Shown here: one piece after another, positions 23,981-37,277 of the stretch
Position numbering within the stretch: position 1 is the stretch's first letter
Layout of the letters: the number at the start of each line of letters is the position of its first letter
NCBI GenBank assembly: GCA_001661515.1
Contig: LUVW01000001.1
Coordinates: forward strand, 266,582-330,581
DNA: 64,000 nucleotides
Reading direction: 5' to 3'
From: Capniomyces stellatus
Lineage: Eukaryota > Kickxellomycota > Harpellomycetes > Harpellales > Legeriomycetaceae
The notes under the pieces: model-generated
Databases searched by the model: none
What the model was told of the DNA's origin: nothing
The model's input: the letters and a program-made list of their open reading frames with translations, nothing else
Position numbers and translations under genes: made by a program

Positions 23981-26900
23981 CTATTTTTTTAAAATAAAAT
24001 AATAATAAAAAAGCAAATTGGGCTTATTAGTACTACCAACAAATAATGTATTTATATTCAGTTGTTCAATTCACATCTCATCTTGGATTAATGATCGCAT
24101 TTTATTGTACAATTTAAGAAAATTTTAATTCCCAATTTCGGATATTTTTGAGCAGATTTTACGCTTTTAATCACGATTTACAATTCTGGTTATCAAATTC
24201 GTGTAACCACTTTTTTTATAAAAAAAAATTTAACAATAGATTAAATGCTAGTAAATTGCAAGTATAATTAAGCTCTGATAATAGTTTAAAGTTATTTACC
24301 GATATAGTTTGTATCTGGTGTGGGTAAGTCAAACTTTCTTGTTTAAATGTTTTTTTTTTATGTTGGTGAGATTTATCCTCAGGTACTAAAATAAAAATCG
24401 AGCCAGTTGCTAGAACGATGATGTTTAGTGCTTGCTGAGAGTGGTTGGGACTAGTTTACAATAAATATAATATGACACTGAAATTAGTGAATATAGTAGG
24501 AGTAGTAGCAAGTTTTGTAAAGTCGTAAACTAGCTAGAGACTATACACTGTTGTATTGGGGCTGATATACTTGCGGTTTGGTTAGCGTATTGAAGTAAAA
24601 AACTTGAAAATACGTGTATATATAGGGTTAATCAATCACATAAACTTATTTGGCTTTTTAAAAAAAAGGAAGACTGGAGTAAAAAAGTAGAGAGAATATA
24701 ATTTTATAGATCAAATAATTTTGGTGAGATACAAAATTTCTTCAGCTGTCTACAAACTGTGTTGCATTTATTAGTTTAGGCTCTGCGTTTAAGTTAAAAA
24801 AAAATGACAAAAATATATTTGGAATTATTTGTATTAAAAAGTAGTTTGCAGCAAGGATTATTGTTAAAATGTAAACGAAATAAATATAGGTGCTAATGAA
24901 ATCCAATTCAAAAGCCTAGTTTTGCTTACTGAGTTGGAATCAAGAGCATTCGTACATTGTTTTAGTTGTTATTTAATGTGGTTAAACAATTGTAGTAGCT
25001 AAAATTAAAAGTAAGTGTTTTTGTTTTAATATGACGATTTCTTCGCAAAGTGTCGCTTGTATTTGTTGCAATACAGGCTTTTTTTTAGTTTCAACTTTTA
25101 ATCACTGCTGCAATTTTCCAACGCCAACTCTTATTAGCTCTAATTTTCTATTTCATGTAATCAAATTACCCAAACAATTCCCGATTGAGTAACGAAATAA
25201 ATAGGACAGTAAGCATTGGAGAGCAATATATCATTTCAAAATTTAAATTACATCAAAGCAAGTTGGATATAAATACATTTAGTTATTTTAATTGGCAATT
25301 TTAACAAATAATTTTTATGCTGCTGACATTGGATCCCCAAACACAATAGTGCCAAATATAATGTGAACAGACTTGCATCTAAAATTTGTTGAAATTTAAT
25401 ATTGTATGACAGCTCCTTCCATTACTGGAAGTCTGTTCGATGACAAGGCTTTTAGCTTATTCAATACCACAAGACTATCTGTATTAATAACAATTTGTAA
25501 AATATTAGTTTTGTTAGATAATCGAGTAACGACTTAATATACTAATGGCCAGCACTTTTGGTGGACTTTCTCAACTAATAAGCTAGCAATTCATTTTGTG
25601 TTCGAGTATAATAAGCCAGGCTGAAGCTTGGTATATTGGGGAAAAGAACAATTACATAATGGGAGGAAATGTCGGGAATACAAGGCAGTTGAAGTTCGTT
25701 TATGGAGTAGAAAAAAATATATATCATCCTAAACGAAACCTGAAATTGAACAATCGACTTTTTTTGCTGAACAAACAAGCCAATTTTAGCCTTTTTAATA
25801 TCAAAGTTGCATTTACACTACATTGTTCTATGAAAATACGATTGTATCGGAAATGCTTAGAGTAATGTTGTTGCTGGGTTTATTATGCATTGATAAAGGC
25901 TTTCTTGATAGTTTTTTTTTGAATGAAGTTGGGAGTTTTACCCATGATTCGAATTAAATGGCAAAACTTAAATTCAGCTACAAGTTTTACCAAACCGCTG
26001 AAAATCAATCAAAAACCAAAACTCCAAGTTCTTCGTACCACCTCATAAAAGCCTATCCTTTTCAGCAAACAGATAAAAAAAATCGATACAATATCAACAA
26101 TTATAGCAGCTATGAATGTGCTAGTTGGCATGTAGTGAATGTGACTTTGTTTGTTTAGCCAAAACTAATGGCAGATCCTTTTTTTTAAAAGCTAGCTCGG
26201 GTTTGCGGCCCTACATCCGCTTGTAATGTCGAATGAATTGGATATGAACTATACTCATTGCTCACTCATTGACACGCTTGTTATGACGCATATAATTATC
26301 ATGTTGGAATGATATACTAATGGTGTGCAAATATTAGAGTTCAATTTGCTACTGCCGTTTATTAGTATAATGGCTCTCTACCTGTTTTTAAATATCTAGG
26401 TTTCATGATAATGTGATTTATTCTTATAAATGAGTGATTTATTATTACAAATACTGATGAACAGCTGTCAAGAGTTGACTGTGTATTGTTACTGTACATA
26501 TTTGGCCTGATTATACAAAGGTGACAACGCCACAAAAACGGGTTTAAAACAATAAGCTGTGTCTCCCAAGGAACAAAGTGAAATGTATACCTCATATCGT
26601 TTTTACGTGTTATGTAATACAAAACACATGTAATAATTTTTTCTTGTAATCAGGCGTACCTATTGCGCCCTCCTCCCCATTCCGCTTTATTTATTCCTTG
26701 TTATTGAGATCATTTCGCTCTAATTTGGCTCTTAATGACGATTTTGTTCCCGTGAATCGATAACCATTGGTGATTTGTAATTTATAACAAACAAATAATA
26801 TATTTTAATCGAGGGATGAGGTTGCGAGATTATTAGTGTTTTTCAAGTTCCAAAAGAGATAGTTGTTATAGTTAGAGTTACACCTATGACAGCAAATGTA

Positions 26901-28861
26901 CGTATACATAGCCCAGACTGGTTACATAACATCACAATGTGACAGAGTAAAGTAGCATAGCTACGCTTGAAACCTTGAGGGCCGGAAGTAAAAATATAAT
27001 TTGCGATTCAATAGGCTCTTGTTAAAGCCGAAAAGACATCCGAAACTTTGACTTGTATATTGACACATCCAAAATATCAAATTGTACATTGACATACCTG
27101 GAGGTCGGCAGCGCTATTTCCAGCGTGACACGCTTTAGTTTGCTACTCGCTCAGAAATACAGTCTTGTTATTTATTACAGCCTTGTCTATTTATATCACC
27201 TTACCAGTCGAACTATTCTGGATTGTCATTTTTACCAATAATAGCCGCCCTCTAACACTTATTTCGCGATTACTTTTATTGCTGCTTTGCATTTGTCACG
27301 TAGGCAAGCCTTAAGAACCGAAAATATGTATTCTGCAAACTACAGAGGCAAAACCGACTACCACAGTGAGAGTTTTATCTCTAATTCAACAGTGCTTTTG
27401 CTTCTGCATTTTATTAAACGGACTTGAAGTACAAGATCAATTGTTGATCCGTGACCTCAGTTTTTCTCAATATTATACCCGGTACTTTTTTTTTAAATTG
27501 TATTTTGTCCTTTGGCAGCCTTGGGCAGCAGTTACAACTGACCAAAACCAAAGAATTCGCTTGGATATTCAGAAAAGAAAAAGAAACTATAAAATCGTTT
27601 CTATAATAATAAAAACAACAACGCATCAAATAATAGAAAGTTTACATGAGAATACTTTTCAAAGAAGACAGCCTATGTTGCAAATCCATTCCCCAAGTCA
27701 ATAAGACCAGCTCATTAGTAAACGCGGCCTTACAGCATTTTTAGTTGTTAATAAAAAGCTCGCTTTTTTCCGAATGATCGATTTATATCACACGTTTTCC
27801 TGTTCGAGTTTCGGTGCCCGTTTATAGCGGTTACACGTATTAGCGAACTATTTTACAAATAACACAACTTGCAAATATATCAAAATAGCTCGCTTTACAA
27901 AAACATAAATAAGCGTCGTCAGCAGTTTTTGAGTATCCACAACATATGACATGCTGTAATTTAATACCAAAAGCAATCTTTGTATTGCTAATGATATTCA
28001 AACCTATTGACATCAAGCTCAAACTTGGTATATATTGCCGTCGAGCTTTTATATTATATTTTTATCGGTTCGAGAGTTTATTTTTCTATCTCTGTACTTT
28101 TAATTGTGCGTATCCAAACACTCAACTACTCATTAAAGTCGGAAGGTTACACTGTTGTCTTTAATACCTTTAATGGTTGGCCAACGTCCACATCTTACTA
28201 TTTTTACAACAGTATATTGTCACGATGTTTTTTAGTATACTCCCATCCACCAGTACCCCCCAAAAAAAGTATGAGCAATGTTTTAAATGCGTTTACTATT
28301 TTGCGTACGCTATAAGTTTGCAGGGTAGCTATATTTAGGTTGGTAAATTGCGTTTTAAAAAACCACGATTATTTAAAAGCCTATTTTCGAGTGTGGATTG
28401 TACTTTTGGCAAACCAAAGTTCCACGATGAAACGGGCATGGTTTTATAACCAACCTAGCTTCATTTAGAAATGGCATGTATCGTATTGGTGTTTAGTACT
28501 ACCGAGTATTGTATGCACCAGGCTTGAGAAACTAGCTTCTTTTTGGCATCCTGTATTTAATAAACTCCAGTATAAGCTTTGTAAACAGCCCAGTTAATTA
28601 CACTGAATATTTCGAGGAAATCAAACCATTGTATAAATGTAATTGGTCGATATCATTTAATGTTTATTTTTTTTGCTCAACAAAAAAATCCAATTATAAA
28701 AAAAAATTTTAGATTCAAAAATCCGTATCATTCAACCAAAAAAATAGTACAGCGAGCAAAAAAAAAAAACAAAAAAAATGAAAGAAACAAAAGAAAATAT
28801 AACAATAATCTTGAATTTATTAACAAAGGTTTTTTTCTTTGCAGATTAAATCATAAATAAG
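23981..28861. other. Gene desert of about 4.9 kb
   Basis: Between the start of the Zn2Cys6 gene (-) and Tim10 (+). Very AT-rich, with A- and T-runs. Several short open frames on both strands (for example about 25596-25865 and 26362-26622) lack splice context, motifs or coding-like composition. No tRNA-like arms or other RNA gene could be recognised. The last part holds a probable 5'UTR intron of Tim10, with a TCTTTGCAG acceptor ending just before 28846. Confidence 0.5.
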
Positions 28862-29471
28862 ATGTTTGGAGGTATTTTTGGTGGAGGCAGCAAACCAACC
28901 AGCAACCAGCAACAGAATCCACAGCAAGGAGCTTTTACAGGTATGAATTCAAACTTTACCCCAAATAACCAGCAATCGCAGCTTGCAGCAGCTGAACAGG
29001 AAATGGACATGATCTCGGATTTGTTTGCCAGGTAAGCATTGCGAGTCGCATCAATAAAAAGTAATTATATTATAGATTTGTAAATATTTTACATGTCTGG
29101 CAGCTGATTTAGCAACATTGAAGATTTTGTTGGACTCGAACATGATTGAAATAATCAAGATACGCTTTTATTGACTGAGATTGAAATTGAGATTGAGAAT
29201 TGTTTTTAATCAGACAGATTAAAAAGCAAAGTATAGTTTGAAGTTTGACTTAGATTAGAATCTAGTGAGCTTACAGTTTTTTTTAAATTAATATTTTAAA
29301 CATAGGCTGTCAGACTCATGCTACAAAAAATGTATTTTGCTCAAGTATCCAGATGGCGAATTAACAAAAGGCGAATCAGTTTGCATTGATAGATGTGTTG
29401 CAAAGTACTTCCAAGTGAATAAAGAGGTTGGCGAGGTCCTGACAATGCTTTCTGACACAACACAGCGTTAA
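28862..29471 (+). CDS. TIM10: Tim10, small Tim chaperone of the mitochondrial intermembrane space
   Basis: Carries hydrophobic carrier precursors across the intermembrane space, as a hexamer with Tim9. Exons 28862-29031 and 29306-29471 join to 111 residues. The twin CX3C motifs CYKKC (about 62-66) and CIDRC (about 83-87) are 16 residues apart, as in the family, and form the two disulphides made by the Mia40 relay. Flanks MDMISDLFARLSDS, ELTKGESVCIDRCVAKYF and the final helix match Tim10 better than Tim9 or Tim12. An unusual Gly/Asn/Gln-rich extension of about 45 residues precedes the normal start (MFGGIFGGGSKP, then runs of NQQ). Other Tim10 proteins are near 90 residues, so the extra N-terminus is lineage-specific or the true start lies further in. 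Confidence 0.93.
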
Positions 29472-30414
29472 GGCCTTTGAGTACTGGCCGTTTACTATTA
29501 GCATTATTGATCTTGGGTAGATTGTAATTGAAAAAAAAGCAAATAAAAAAATATTGTCTAGTTTTTAAAGCAAAAAAATAAAAGTGAATTTTTAGAACTT
29601 TTGTTTAGAACACACATAAACTAAAACCGAATTGTCAAGTTATGTACCGTTTTAAAGTTAACGCCTGCTCTCACACACTCCCCAAAACAGTCACGGTGAT
29701 AAAGCAGAAAAAGTGCCATCACGCACTTGGTTGGTGGGGGGGGGGTTCTGCTAAATAGCATTTTTAGTGGGAAAATCAAGGATTTTGAGCTAGAATAGAT
29801 ATAAACCTTAACCGGCCAGAATAAATGCACTAGATATCAATATAACGTAATTTATTGGTCTAAGAACGAGCACATATACAATCTAGTTTTTTGAGTTGTG
29901 ACAAAAAGAGGCGATAAGTCGATTTTATACAAATTTACTAACAACCGATCCTTGAATGAGGAATTACGGTGTTCACTGCCATATCACCTACTCAGTTTTT
30001 AAGACGTCCAATTTTAATAGCCAAGAAAAAAAAACATGTTATCAGATCAATCATACTTATTATTGATTACTGTCAGTTTGGCCCTGTGGATCAATTTGGT
30101 TCACCAATATTGTCTCAATACTCGGATATTATGATTTGACCATATCTTCAATTGACAAAATTTTGACAATGATCTGTTTCCCAAAGGCGTTTTAAGAATT
30201 TGTTCGGGCTATATTTATATATATTTTTTCTCTTATCAAATAAAGCCCTCTTGTAAACCAAAAGCGCCAAGGCACACGATTTTTGAAAAAGCAAGAGTAA
30301 GAATGATGATAATTAATAGTAAAGAAGGAGTATGTTGGTTGTTGAGAGTTGTCATTCAGTTGTTGATATAATAGCTTTGTGGATCATTTATGCACTAGCT
30401 GCGTAGCATGTGAT

Positions 30415-30946
30415 ATGCTTATTTTAACTCGTATGACGAGTTTGTTGAGGCAACACATTGCAATGTTATCAATAAAACCAGCTAAAGGTTTGCAAAATAG
30501 GAAAACGAAGGAGGAATCTGATATAGATATACCCAAGGACTTTAATATTTGTTTGAGCATACAAGTTAAAGTTGGATTTACCATGGTCGACTATTGGGCA
30601 AGGTGGGAAGGTCTGTTACAAGATTTGAATAGAGATGGGAATGGGAATGGGGATGGAAATGGAACAACAGCTAGTGAAAATTCGAAAATCCGAAAATTCT
30701 AAAGTTCGAAAAAAAAACATCGTAAAGTTTTTTTCTATAGTGGTGCTCTTGGCAACTTTGTACTATATAGAGTTGGGTAGATCTCGCGGAAATTTTCCAA
30801 GAGGCCAATTAGACGTCCAAGCGTATTGTTCTCATTGTGGTCCTATCAAAGATATTTTTAGTGGTGTTTTAAAAGTAAGGTTGAAGCCTAGGCAATTGTA
30901 TATTGATTTTACAGCCACAAATACTTTGCAACTAATTAAAGCATAA
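30415..30946 (+). CDS. Doubtful small hypothetical gene, two overlapping frames
   Basis: One frame from an ATG at 30415 gives 95 residues beginning MLILTRMTSLLRQHIAMLS, basic and amphipathic, and ending after a Gly/Asn/Asp run coded by a GGGAAT/GGGGAT repeat. A second frame, open to 30946, overlaps it and contains a hydrophobic span (VKFFSIVVLLATLYYIELG) followed by a CSHCG motif. Together they might be one mitochondrial membrane protein broken by an indel in the repeat, or joined by an intron I cannot place. I recognise no family, and both could be chance. Confidence 0.2.
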
Positions 30947-31083
30947 ATATGTATAGTGTTTCTGTGTTCAGTGCATTAAAAGAATATCATTGGTTTGCAG
31001 TTTTAGTCAGGAATTCAAGTTAAATTAAAAGAGCTAAATTTGATTAAAAAAACTAGGGCAGCTTCCAATATATTTTTGCAAAT

Positions 31084-31131
31084 CAAAAAAAGCGTAGGAA
31101 TATCAACAAAAAAAGCGTAGGAATATCAACA
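31084..31131. repeat. Two-copy direct repeat, about 23 bases
   Basis: Two head-to-tail copies of an A-run followed by GCGTAGGAATATCAAC, in the upstream region of the PNS1-like gene. Confidence 0.85.
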
Positions 31132-31605
31132 AAAAAAAATGTTGGGTACTTAAAATAAACGTAAAAAAAATGCTGGGTGACAGGTTTAATTAGTTGTAAA
31201 CAGTGGGATTTTTATTATTCGTGATCCAAGGGTAAAGAAAAAGAAGAAAAAAAACATAAACGAGGCAATTAGTCAATTGGCGCTGTTTAAACTCTTTGAA
31301 AATAAGAAAGTCATATGGGCATCAACTATTAGTCTAAAAATTTGAAGCGAATAAAAATTAGAAACTAACTCTTAGTTTTTAATTTGAACAAAAAGCAGAA
31401 AAAAAAGCAAACTAAAGAGAATAAAGCTCTTTCTTTAAATAAAACACAAAAAAGAATCAACACTTCAGTAAAATAGTTAATAGACCAGTTCAGTAAAATA
31501 AACAAAATACGACTAATAGAAACAAACTATTACTAACACTGTGCAATCGTATAATAGAGTAAAATATAATTTTAGAGAAGCGATAGACGTTTGAAAAACA
31601 ACAAA

Positions 31606-33436
31606 ATGAGCAACTACCAAGGGCAGGGTAATTACGGGAACCAGCAGGGTTATAATCAGCAGTTTCCACAACCAAGCCATAGCAACGGCCAAAACTACAA
31701 CAACCAAGGGTATAGCGATGGTTATAATCAGGGTCAATACGGTGGCCAACAGCAGCCACAGCCACAGCAGCATCAATACCAGCAAGAACCGATAAAGAAT
31801 GTCATGTATAACCCGAGTACCAATGTGGAATATCCACCACAGCCATACCCGAGTACTGTGGCACCAAGCGGTCAGTCAGGCGCAGAGAAATATGTCAAAG
31901 TGTCCAGGTTTCGCGATTTGTGGGCGGCGATACTGTTTTTAATATGCTTGGGAGGATTTTTGGTGCTGAGTGTGGTGATACTCAAGTCACAGTCGTTGAC
32001 AGCCAAAACACCGAGTGTAGCTAATTCGTATTTAAACAGCAACACAATAGGAATTATGGTTGTAGTTGTAGTTACTTCTTTTTTGCTATCGGTAGTTTAC
32101 ATGGTTATGTGCTTAAAGTAAGTTTTAAGACTTGTATTTATGTATAGGAATTTTATTTTTGTTTTAGCCCACAGAGGGAGGTGTGGATGTGGATAAAGTT
32201 AGCTAATTGGTTTTATGGTATCTACTACTATAACTTGTGTTTGATGTTTCTTAACCTTGTTTGGTGCTGGTGATTAGATTTGCAACGGCAGTGATTGTTG
32301 TTTCTTTCTGGTTCTCGGTGGGATTCTTTTTGCTTACGGGTATATACTATGTAATAATCAAAGTGTATTTTGCAGGAGTGCTGATGATAATATTTGCGGT
32401 GCTTTATGCAATATCTTGGAGATCGTGGAAGAGACAGATACCGTTCACTAAGCTTATTTTGGAAGCGGTAGTGCAGATAATAAAGAGGTTTCCATCAACA
32501 GTGGCTTTATCGTTGGTTTGGAGCTTGCTTGGGATTGGTTTTAATGTGCTTTGGATAATGACGCTGGCGGGGTCAAACAAATACTTTGAAAAATCTCAGT
32601 CATGCAAGACTATGACGGACAGAAACGGTAGACCCTATCAATCCTGTTCAAATCCTCCGTTGTATGTCACTTGGGTTTTTATGGTATTTTGCTACTTTTG
32701 GACAATCCAGGTCATATTCAATGTTCTCCATACCACAATTTGTGGGCTTTTCGCAACATACTTCTTCTTTGACGGAACACCTGAAGGGTATCCAACCAAA
32801 CACCCACTGCTTTCTTCATTGAAGAGAGCATCGATATTTTCTTTTGGAAGTATTTGCTTTGGGTCACTGATCGTTGCGCTTTTGCAGACGCTGAGGGCAA
32901 TTGTTAGAAATGCAATGCAGTCTGAAGACAACGGAATCTTTGGAACCATCTTGTTGGTATGCGCTGATTGCATACTGGCATGTATAGAGGGTTTGGTGGA
33001 GATGTTCAACAAGTACGCCTATATCGAGATCGCTATTTACGGAAAACCGTTTATTCAAGCTGCCAGGGATACATGGAGACTAGTAACCAGCCGTGGTGTT
33101 GATGCCATTATGAATGATGTGCTGGTTGACAATGTTGTCCTAATGGGAAGTTTCACAGTTGGTGCTATCTGCGCTTTGGTGTCGTATCTTGGACTGGTTA
33201 TTCTTAAGCTTGCCATCAAAGACGATACCGCCGGTGTTATCGTGGTTGTTTTGGTTGGCTTTGTTCTAGGCGCATCAGTGTTCCTCACCATCAACGGAGT
33301 GCTCCAGTCTGGTACTTCAACAGTGTTTGTCTGCTTGTGCGAAGATCCTTATGCTCTTGCTAGATCCAAACCTGAATTGTTTTCCAAGATCGCTGACGCA
33401 TATCCAGATATAGTTCAAGGGCTATATAACAACTAG
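31606..33436 (+). CDS. PNS1: PNS1/CTL (SLC44) family choline-transporter-like protein
   Basis: Polytopic plasma-membrane protein of the choline-transporter-like family; fungal members are called PNS1, and transport of choline is not proven for yeast Pns1. Exons 31606-32117 and 32278-33436 give 556 residues, normal for Pns1. The first 90 or so residues are a cytosolic Gln/Asn/Tyr-rich tail (GYNQQ, GQYGGQQQPQPQQHQY) like that of yeast Pns1. Then come about ten membrane helices with family blocks PFTKLILEAVVQIIKRFPST, FATYFFFDGTPEGYPTKHP, the FNKYAYIEIAIYGKPF motif, and the C-terminal CEDPYALARSKPELF. The conserved Cys-rich external loop (QSCKTMTDRNGRPYQSC) is present. The single intron falls at the start of the second helix, in phase 2. 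Confidence 0.95.
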
Positions 33437-34069
33437 TCCAAGCCAGAATATATATCTGCGCCATACCGGTTGTTACTCCAACTTTTTCTTTCTTTCTTTC
33501 TTTCTTTCTTTTTTTCATTACTCCTGTCTATAAGGGTGCTATAATAGATAAATTATTTGCCTTAGTTTACCATATTTTTTTAATACCTTTAAGAGGATAT
33601 GGTATAAAGCGTTTATAACCCAAGTTGAAGAGTCAAAATAAAATAAAACTTAAATTAAGGCTGATCCAAATATTTCAATAAAAAAAAACAAGCTGATCCA
33701 AATAAGAATCTAATTCTAAAGAGTGAATTTATTATGTAATTTCAAGCTTTGATTTGAAGAAAAGAAGGAAAAGTGAGTGAAAGTATGGTGTGGAAAAGCG
33801 AAAACAAACAATGGATAATAAACAAAGCAAAAAAGAAGCCAAACTAAATAACACACCCAGACCCATTGAATTTGAAATCAATGTACGCAAAGTTCAATTC
33901 AATGCACTTTGGTAAAGTAAATTGGTTGATAGCACTCTAATTCATACAAGGGGTTGGCTTTGGGTAGCGAAATAAACGCAGCAAGGCGACATAGTGTTGT
34001 TGGGTGATAACAAGGCGACGGTTAGTGAGAGGGTAAATATATTAGGACGAGGTAAAAGCAAAAGCAAAA
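33437..34069. other. Intergenic, with CTTT repeat
   Basis: 3' flank of the PNS1-like gene and upstream region of the nucleotidyltransferase. A CTTT tandem repeat of about six units lies at 33488-33512. Nothing else recognised. Confidence 0.5.
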
Positions 34070-37000
34070 ATGCCCAGATTCAGTAAAACAAGAGAATTGT
34101 TGAGTACGGTTATAGATAGAGGCGGCGAGAAGTATGTAAAAGATAATTTTTTAGTTGCGCGAGATCTGCAAAAAGAATGTGATGGCGGGGTGGCTAAAAG
34201 TAGGAGGGAATTGGAGAATTTGGAGTTTTATCTAGCAGACTATGATTTACTAACAAATGTAAAAGATAAACAGATAAACAGCGACAAAGGCGGAATGTTG
34301 CAACACCGCAATTTAAAAGACCAGCTTTCAAAAGAGAATGCAAAATTGGTTTCAGAGCTAAAGGGCATGATGCGTTATGTTGAAAAGAATTTTCCCAAGT
34401 TGATTATTAAAGGCGAAAAGCTAAAGAGAGTTGATGGAATTGTCTTTGAGAGGCTGCCTTTGACAAAAGAAGAGGAACAGGAGCTTGAAGCAAAAAAGAG
34501 TTTGGAGGTGTTTGAGCAATTGAAGAATAAAAGGGAATTGAAAATTAAGAAAAGCAAAGCAGAAATAGAAAGAATCGTGGGGATAGGGGACGCAGAGGAG
34601 GGAGTAGAAGGAGTAAAAAGGGACGAGATTATAGAATTAGAGCAGAGGATTGAAGAATTGGAAAGGGAGATAGAGAGCTTGAATATCAGGGTGAGTGAGT
34701 GTATTAAGAAGTTGGAAGCGATAAGAGAGGAGGCAGAGAGGATACGAATAGAGAAAAAAGCAGGAGGAGAAGCGCAGGGAACTGGTATAGATGTGGAGGC
34801 AGGTGTGGCAGGGAAGGTTTTTGTTCCAGTGTCAGTGCTTACTACGCACATCAAGCAATATAACCCGTCATTTTTTGCCGGGTCGTCCAAAATCGGGAAG
34901 CAGCTACGAGTGCTAGAAAAGGTGGGTGGGAAGGTGGAAATAGTCAAAATACAGTATACTTCCAAGTCAGGTGTGTTGTGTGAGGAAGTGTACATTTGCA
35001 CAACGGATACAAACACAGTCGAAATAAGCTATGACCATAGAAGCTTTACGAGGGCCAAAAGCGAGAGCGAAAATATTATAGCAGGAGAAAAGGAAAAGCA
35101 CAGTGGGCAAATGACTAGGGCGGTAAACGAATTAAAGCAAAGTGGATCGTACAAAAGAGCAATATATTACTACACCAACAGGTCTAATTGTAGCGGTTAT
35201 AGACAAGTGGCAGGTAATATACATGTGTATATGTATACATTCTTGGTGGATGGGATACGTTATAGACAGAGATGTTGTGGGTTGGTGTGGAAGAAAGTAA
35301 ATATATGTAGACTAGTATAAATTAATATGGATATTCAATGGTAGAATACAAAGACATGATCAGTAGACTGGATGGCCATATCGAAAGGGCAATTAAGGTA
35401 ATGGTTATATGTAGAAATAGATAGTGTGGTTACCAATGGCAGTAGAGATAATGTATTGATTAGAATGGTAATATGGTGATATGGTAATTGATTAAATTGA
35501 CTAAATCGATGTTGGATAAACAGGAAGGGCAAGCGGATTCTTCATCAAGAGATATATTTGAAAAGGCGTACGAGCTTGTGGAAAGCCAGGTGAAATCTGT
35601 GCTAAGTGATGCGTCGTTTTTCGAAATTTACATTGTTGGGTAAGTGTGGTGTTTGTGATTTACGGTGTGTTTGAAATGCTGGTACAGGTAGATAGATACT
35701 GACATAGTGGCTGATTGTGTGTAGGTCGCACGAGACCAAATTGAGCACAAGTGGGAGCGATATTGATATAGTGGTTAATTTCAGCTATGAGAGTACACCG
35801 AAGGACAGCAAAAGCGACATGTTATTTCTAAAAAAACTGATGGCTCGGCTCAAAGGTAATATGGTGACTCGGTTGAAAGTGGATAAGAAAAAACAAATAA
35901 ATGTGTAAGAGTAAGAGATTAAATGCAAAAACGGTATAAATTGTAGGGGTTGGAATTGTGGGCAAAATTGTTAATGCGCGAGTTCCACTGTTGATGGCGG
36001 AGTATATATATCAATGGTAAGGCCAAAGGACTCGATTTAGTAATGTTCGATTTAGTAAGAGTGGGCGGAGCACGAGTGAATGGGTAGTTGATGCTGGACA
36101 GGCAATATACTGAGCAAATTGTGTGTGCTTTAAACGTAGGGGGCGGCTAAAGATAGATATTACGGTAAACAACACAGATTCGAAAATAAAGACAGATATG
36201 GTAAAAGCATGCATGGCAAGCGATCCAAGAGTCAGGGAAGTAGTGATGTTTATAAAGCTGTGGTGTAGCAGCCGGTCAATAGTGGACAGCACAGTGCTGC
36301 TTAATTCGTATGGGTATACGATAATGGTGATTGCTTACCTTGTCCAGGCAAAAGTGATTGAGCCAATACGGCAAAAGTGCTGCGTTAATGAGGACGGAGT
36401 TGAAATAAGCGATCACGAGGTTTACTCGATGATGGTTGACCTGGCTGCCATTGAAATTGAGCAGCTTTCCACCAACGATGTGGATGAAGCCAACTTGGGC
36501 AGGCTGAAAGATATTAGGTCCAGAATTAGCTGTGCAGGCGAAAAATGGGCTGATAATGGCAATTGCAGCAATGAAAATGGGGATGGCCACAGTGGTTGGT
36601 ATGACAGGGTGAAGCTGCTTTTGAAGGTAGGCAATGAGCAGATAGACAGGGTGATTGAGGCGTGCAATGGGGATTTTTCGGGTACAGATTTGCTCAGCAG
36701 GCGTAAGAGGTATGTGCAGTGTTTGAAACTGATGGACAAACCTTGCAGTAGTGAGAATCCATGTTGTCACAGTCACACAAAGCCAACAGGGCGGCGCAGA
36801 AACAGCCAGACAGTTGCAGAGTTGGTGATTGGATTTTTTCATTACTACGCGTACGTGCACAACTACGAGAAACACGAAATTGATCCAAAGCACAGCGAAG
36901 CTACCACAAAAGAAAGAACACAGGATGCACAGGAGGTGCACAGAAAGGATATGAACGACCCGTCAACATGGGAGGATACATTTCGGCCAATGCAGGTGGA

Positions 37001-37277
37001 CGACTTGCTGGGTGAAAAACTAAACTGTGCACGTTTTGTCCAAATTTGGTCGTTTGAGGGGTTGAGGATGGAGATGCGGAGGGCTTACCATATCTTGAAC
37101 ACGCAGCTGCTGTTTGATGGTGTTTGTGCTGTTGACGTTTTGTTTCTGTCCAACAAGATAAGCACTGTTTTGCCCTGGTACTGCTACAAACATGAGTTTG
37201 GGACGAGTTTGGGGATTTTGTATAGGGACAACAACAACAAACAACAGGATTTTCAAGTATCACAACAAGCAGCATAG
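34070..37277 (+). CDS. Cid1-type terminal nucleotidyltransferase with coiled-coil N-terminus
   Basis: Adds nucleotides to RNA 3' ends (non-canonical poly(A) or poly(U) polymerase). Exons 34070-35213, 35345-35397, 35524-35639, 35725-35904, 36140-37277, all in phase, 876 residues. Catalytic palm: GSHETKLSTSGSDIDIVV (about 438-455) gives the GS signature and first two metal Asp; KIDITVNN (about 502-509) gives the third. LNSYGYTIMVIAYLVQ is the central-domain helix, and TVAELVIGFFHYYAYVHNYE starts the PAP-associated part. The Cid1-style spacing argues against a Trf4 orthologue. Residues 1-380 are unusual: Lys/Glu-rich, strongly predicted coiled coil near 125-240 (RIEELEREIESLNIRVSECI), then a basic region. 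I know no family member with this part. A separate upstream gene is possible, but the phase-1 donor at 35214 joins both parts cleanly. U or A preference cannot be told. Confidence 0.85.

Larger units (their letters stand above)
29472..31605. other. Intergenic region, one doubtful small gene
   Basis: About 2.1 kb. It contains a doubtful pair of overlapping open frames (30415-30946) and a 23-base direct repeat (31084-31131), both listed. The remainder is A-rich upstream DNA of the PNS1-like gene. Confidence 0.45.

Noticed and set aside
25596..28315. Short open frames on both strands in the gene desert
   Set aside because: No family marks, no exon-exon continuity, many homopolymers.
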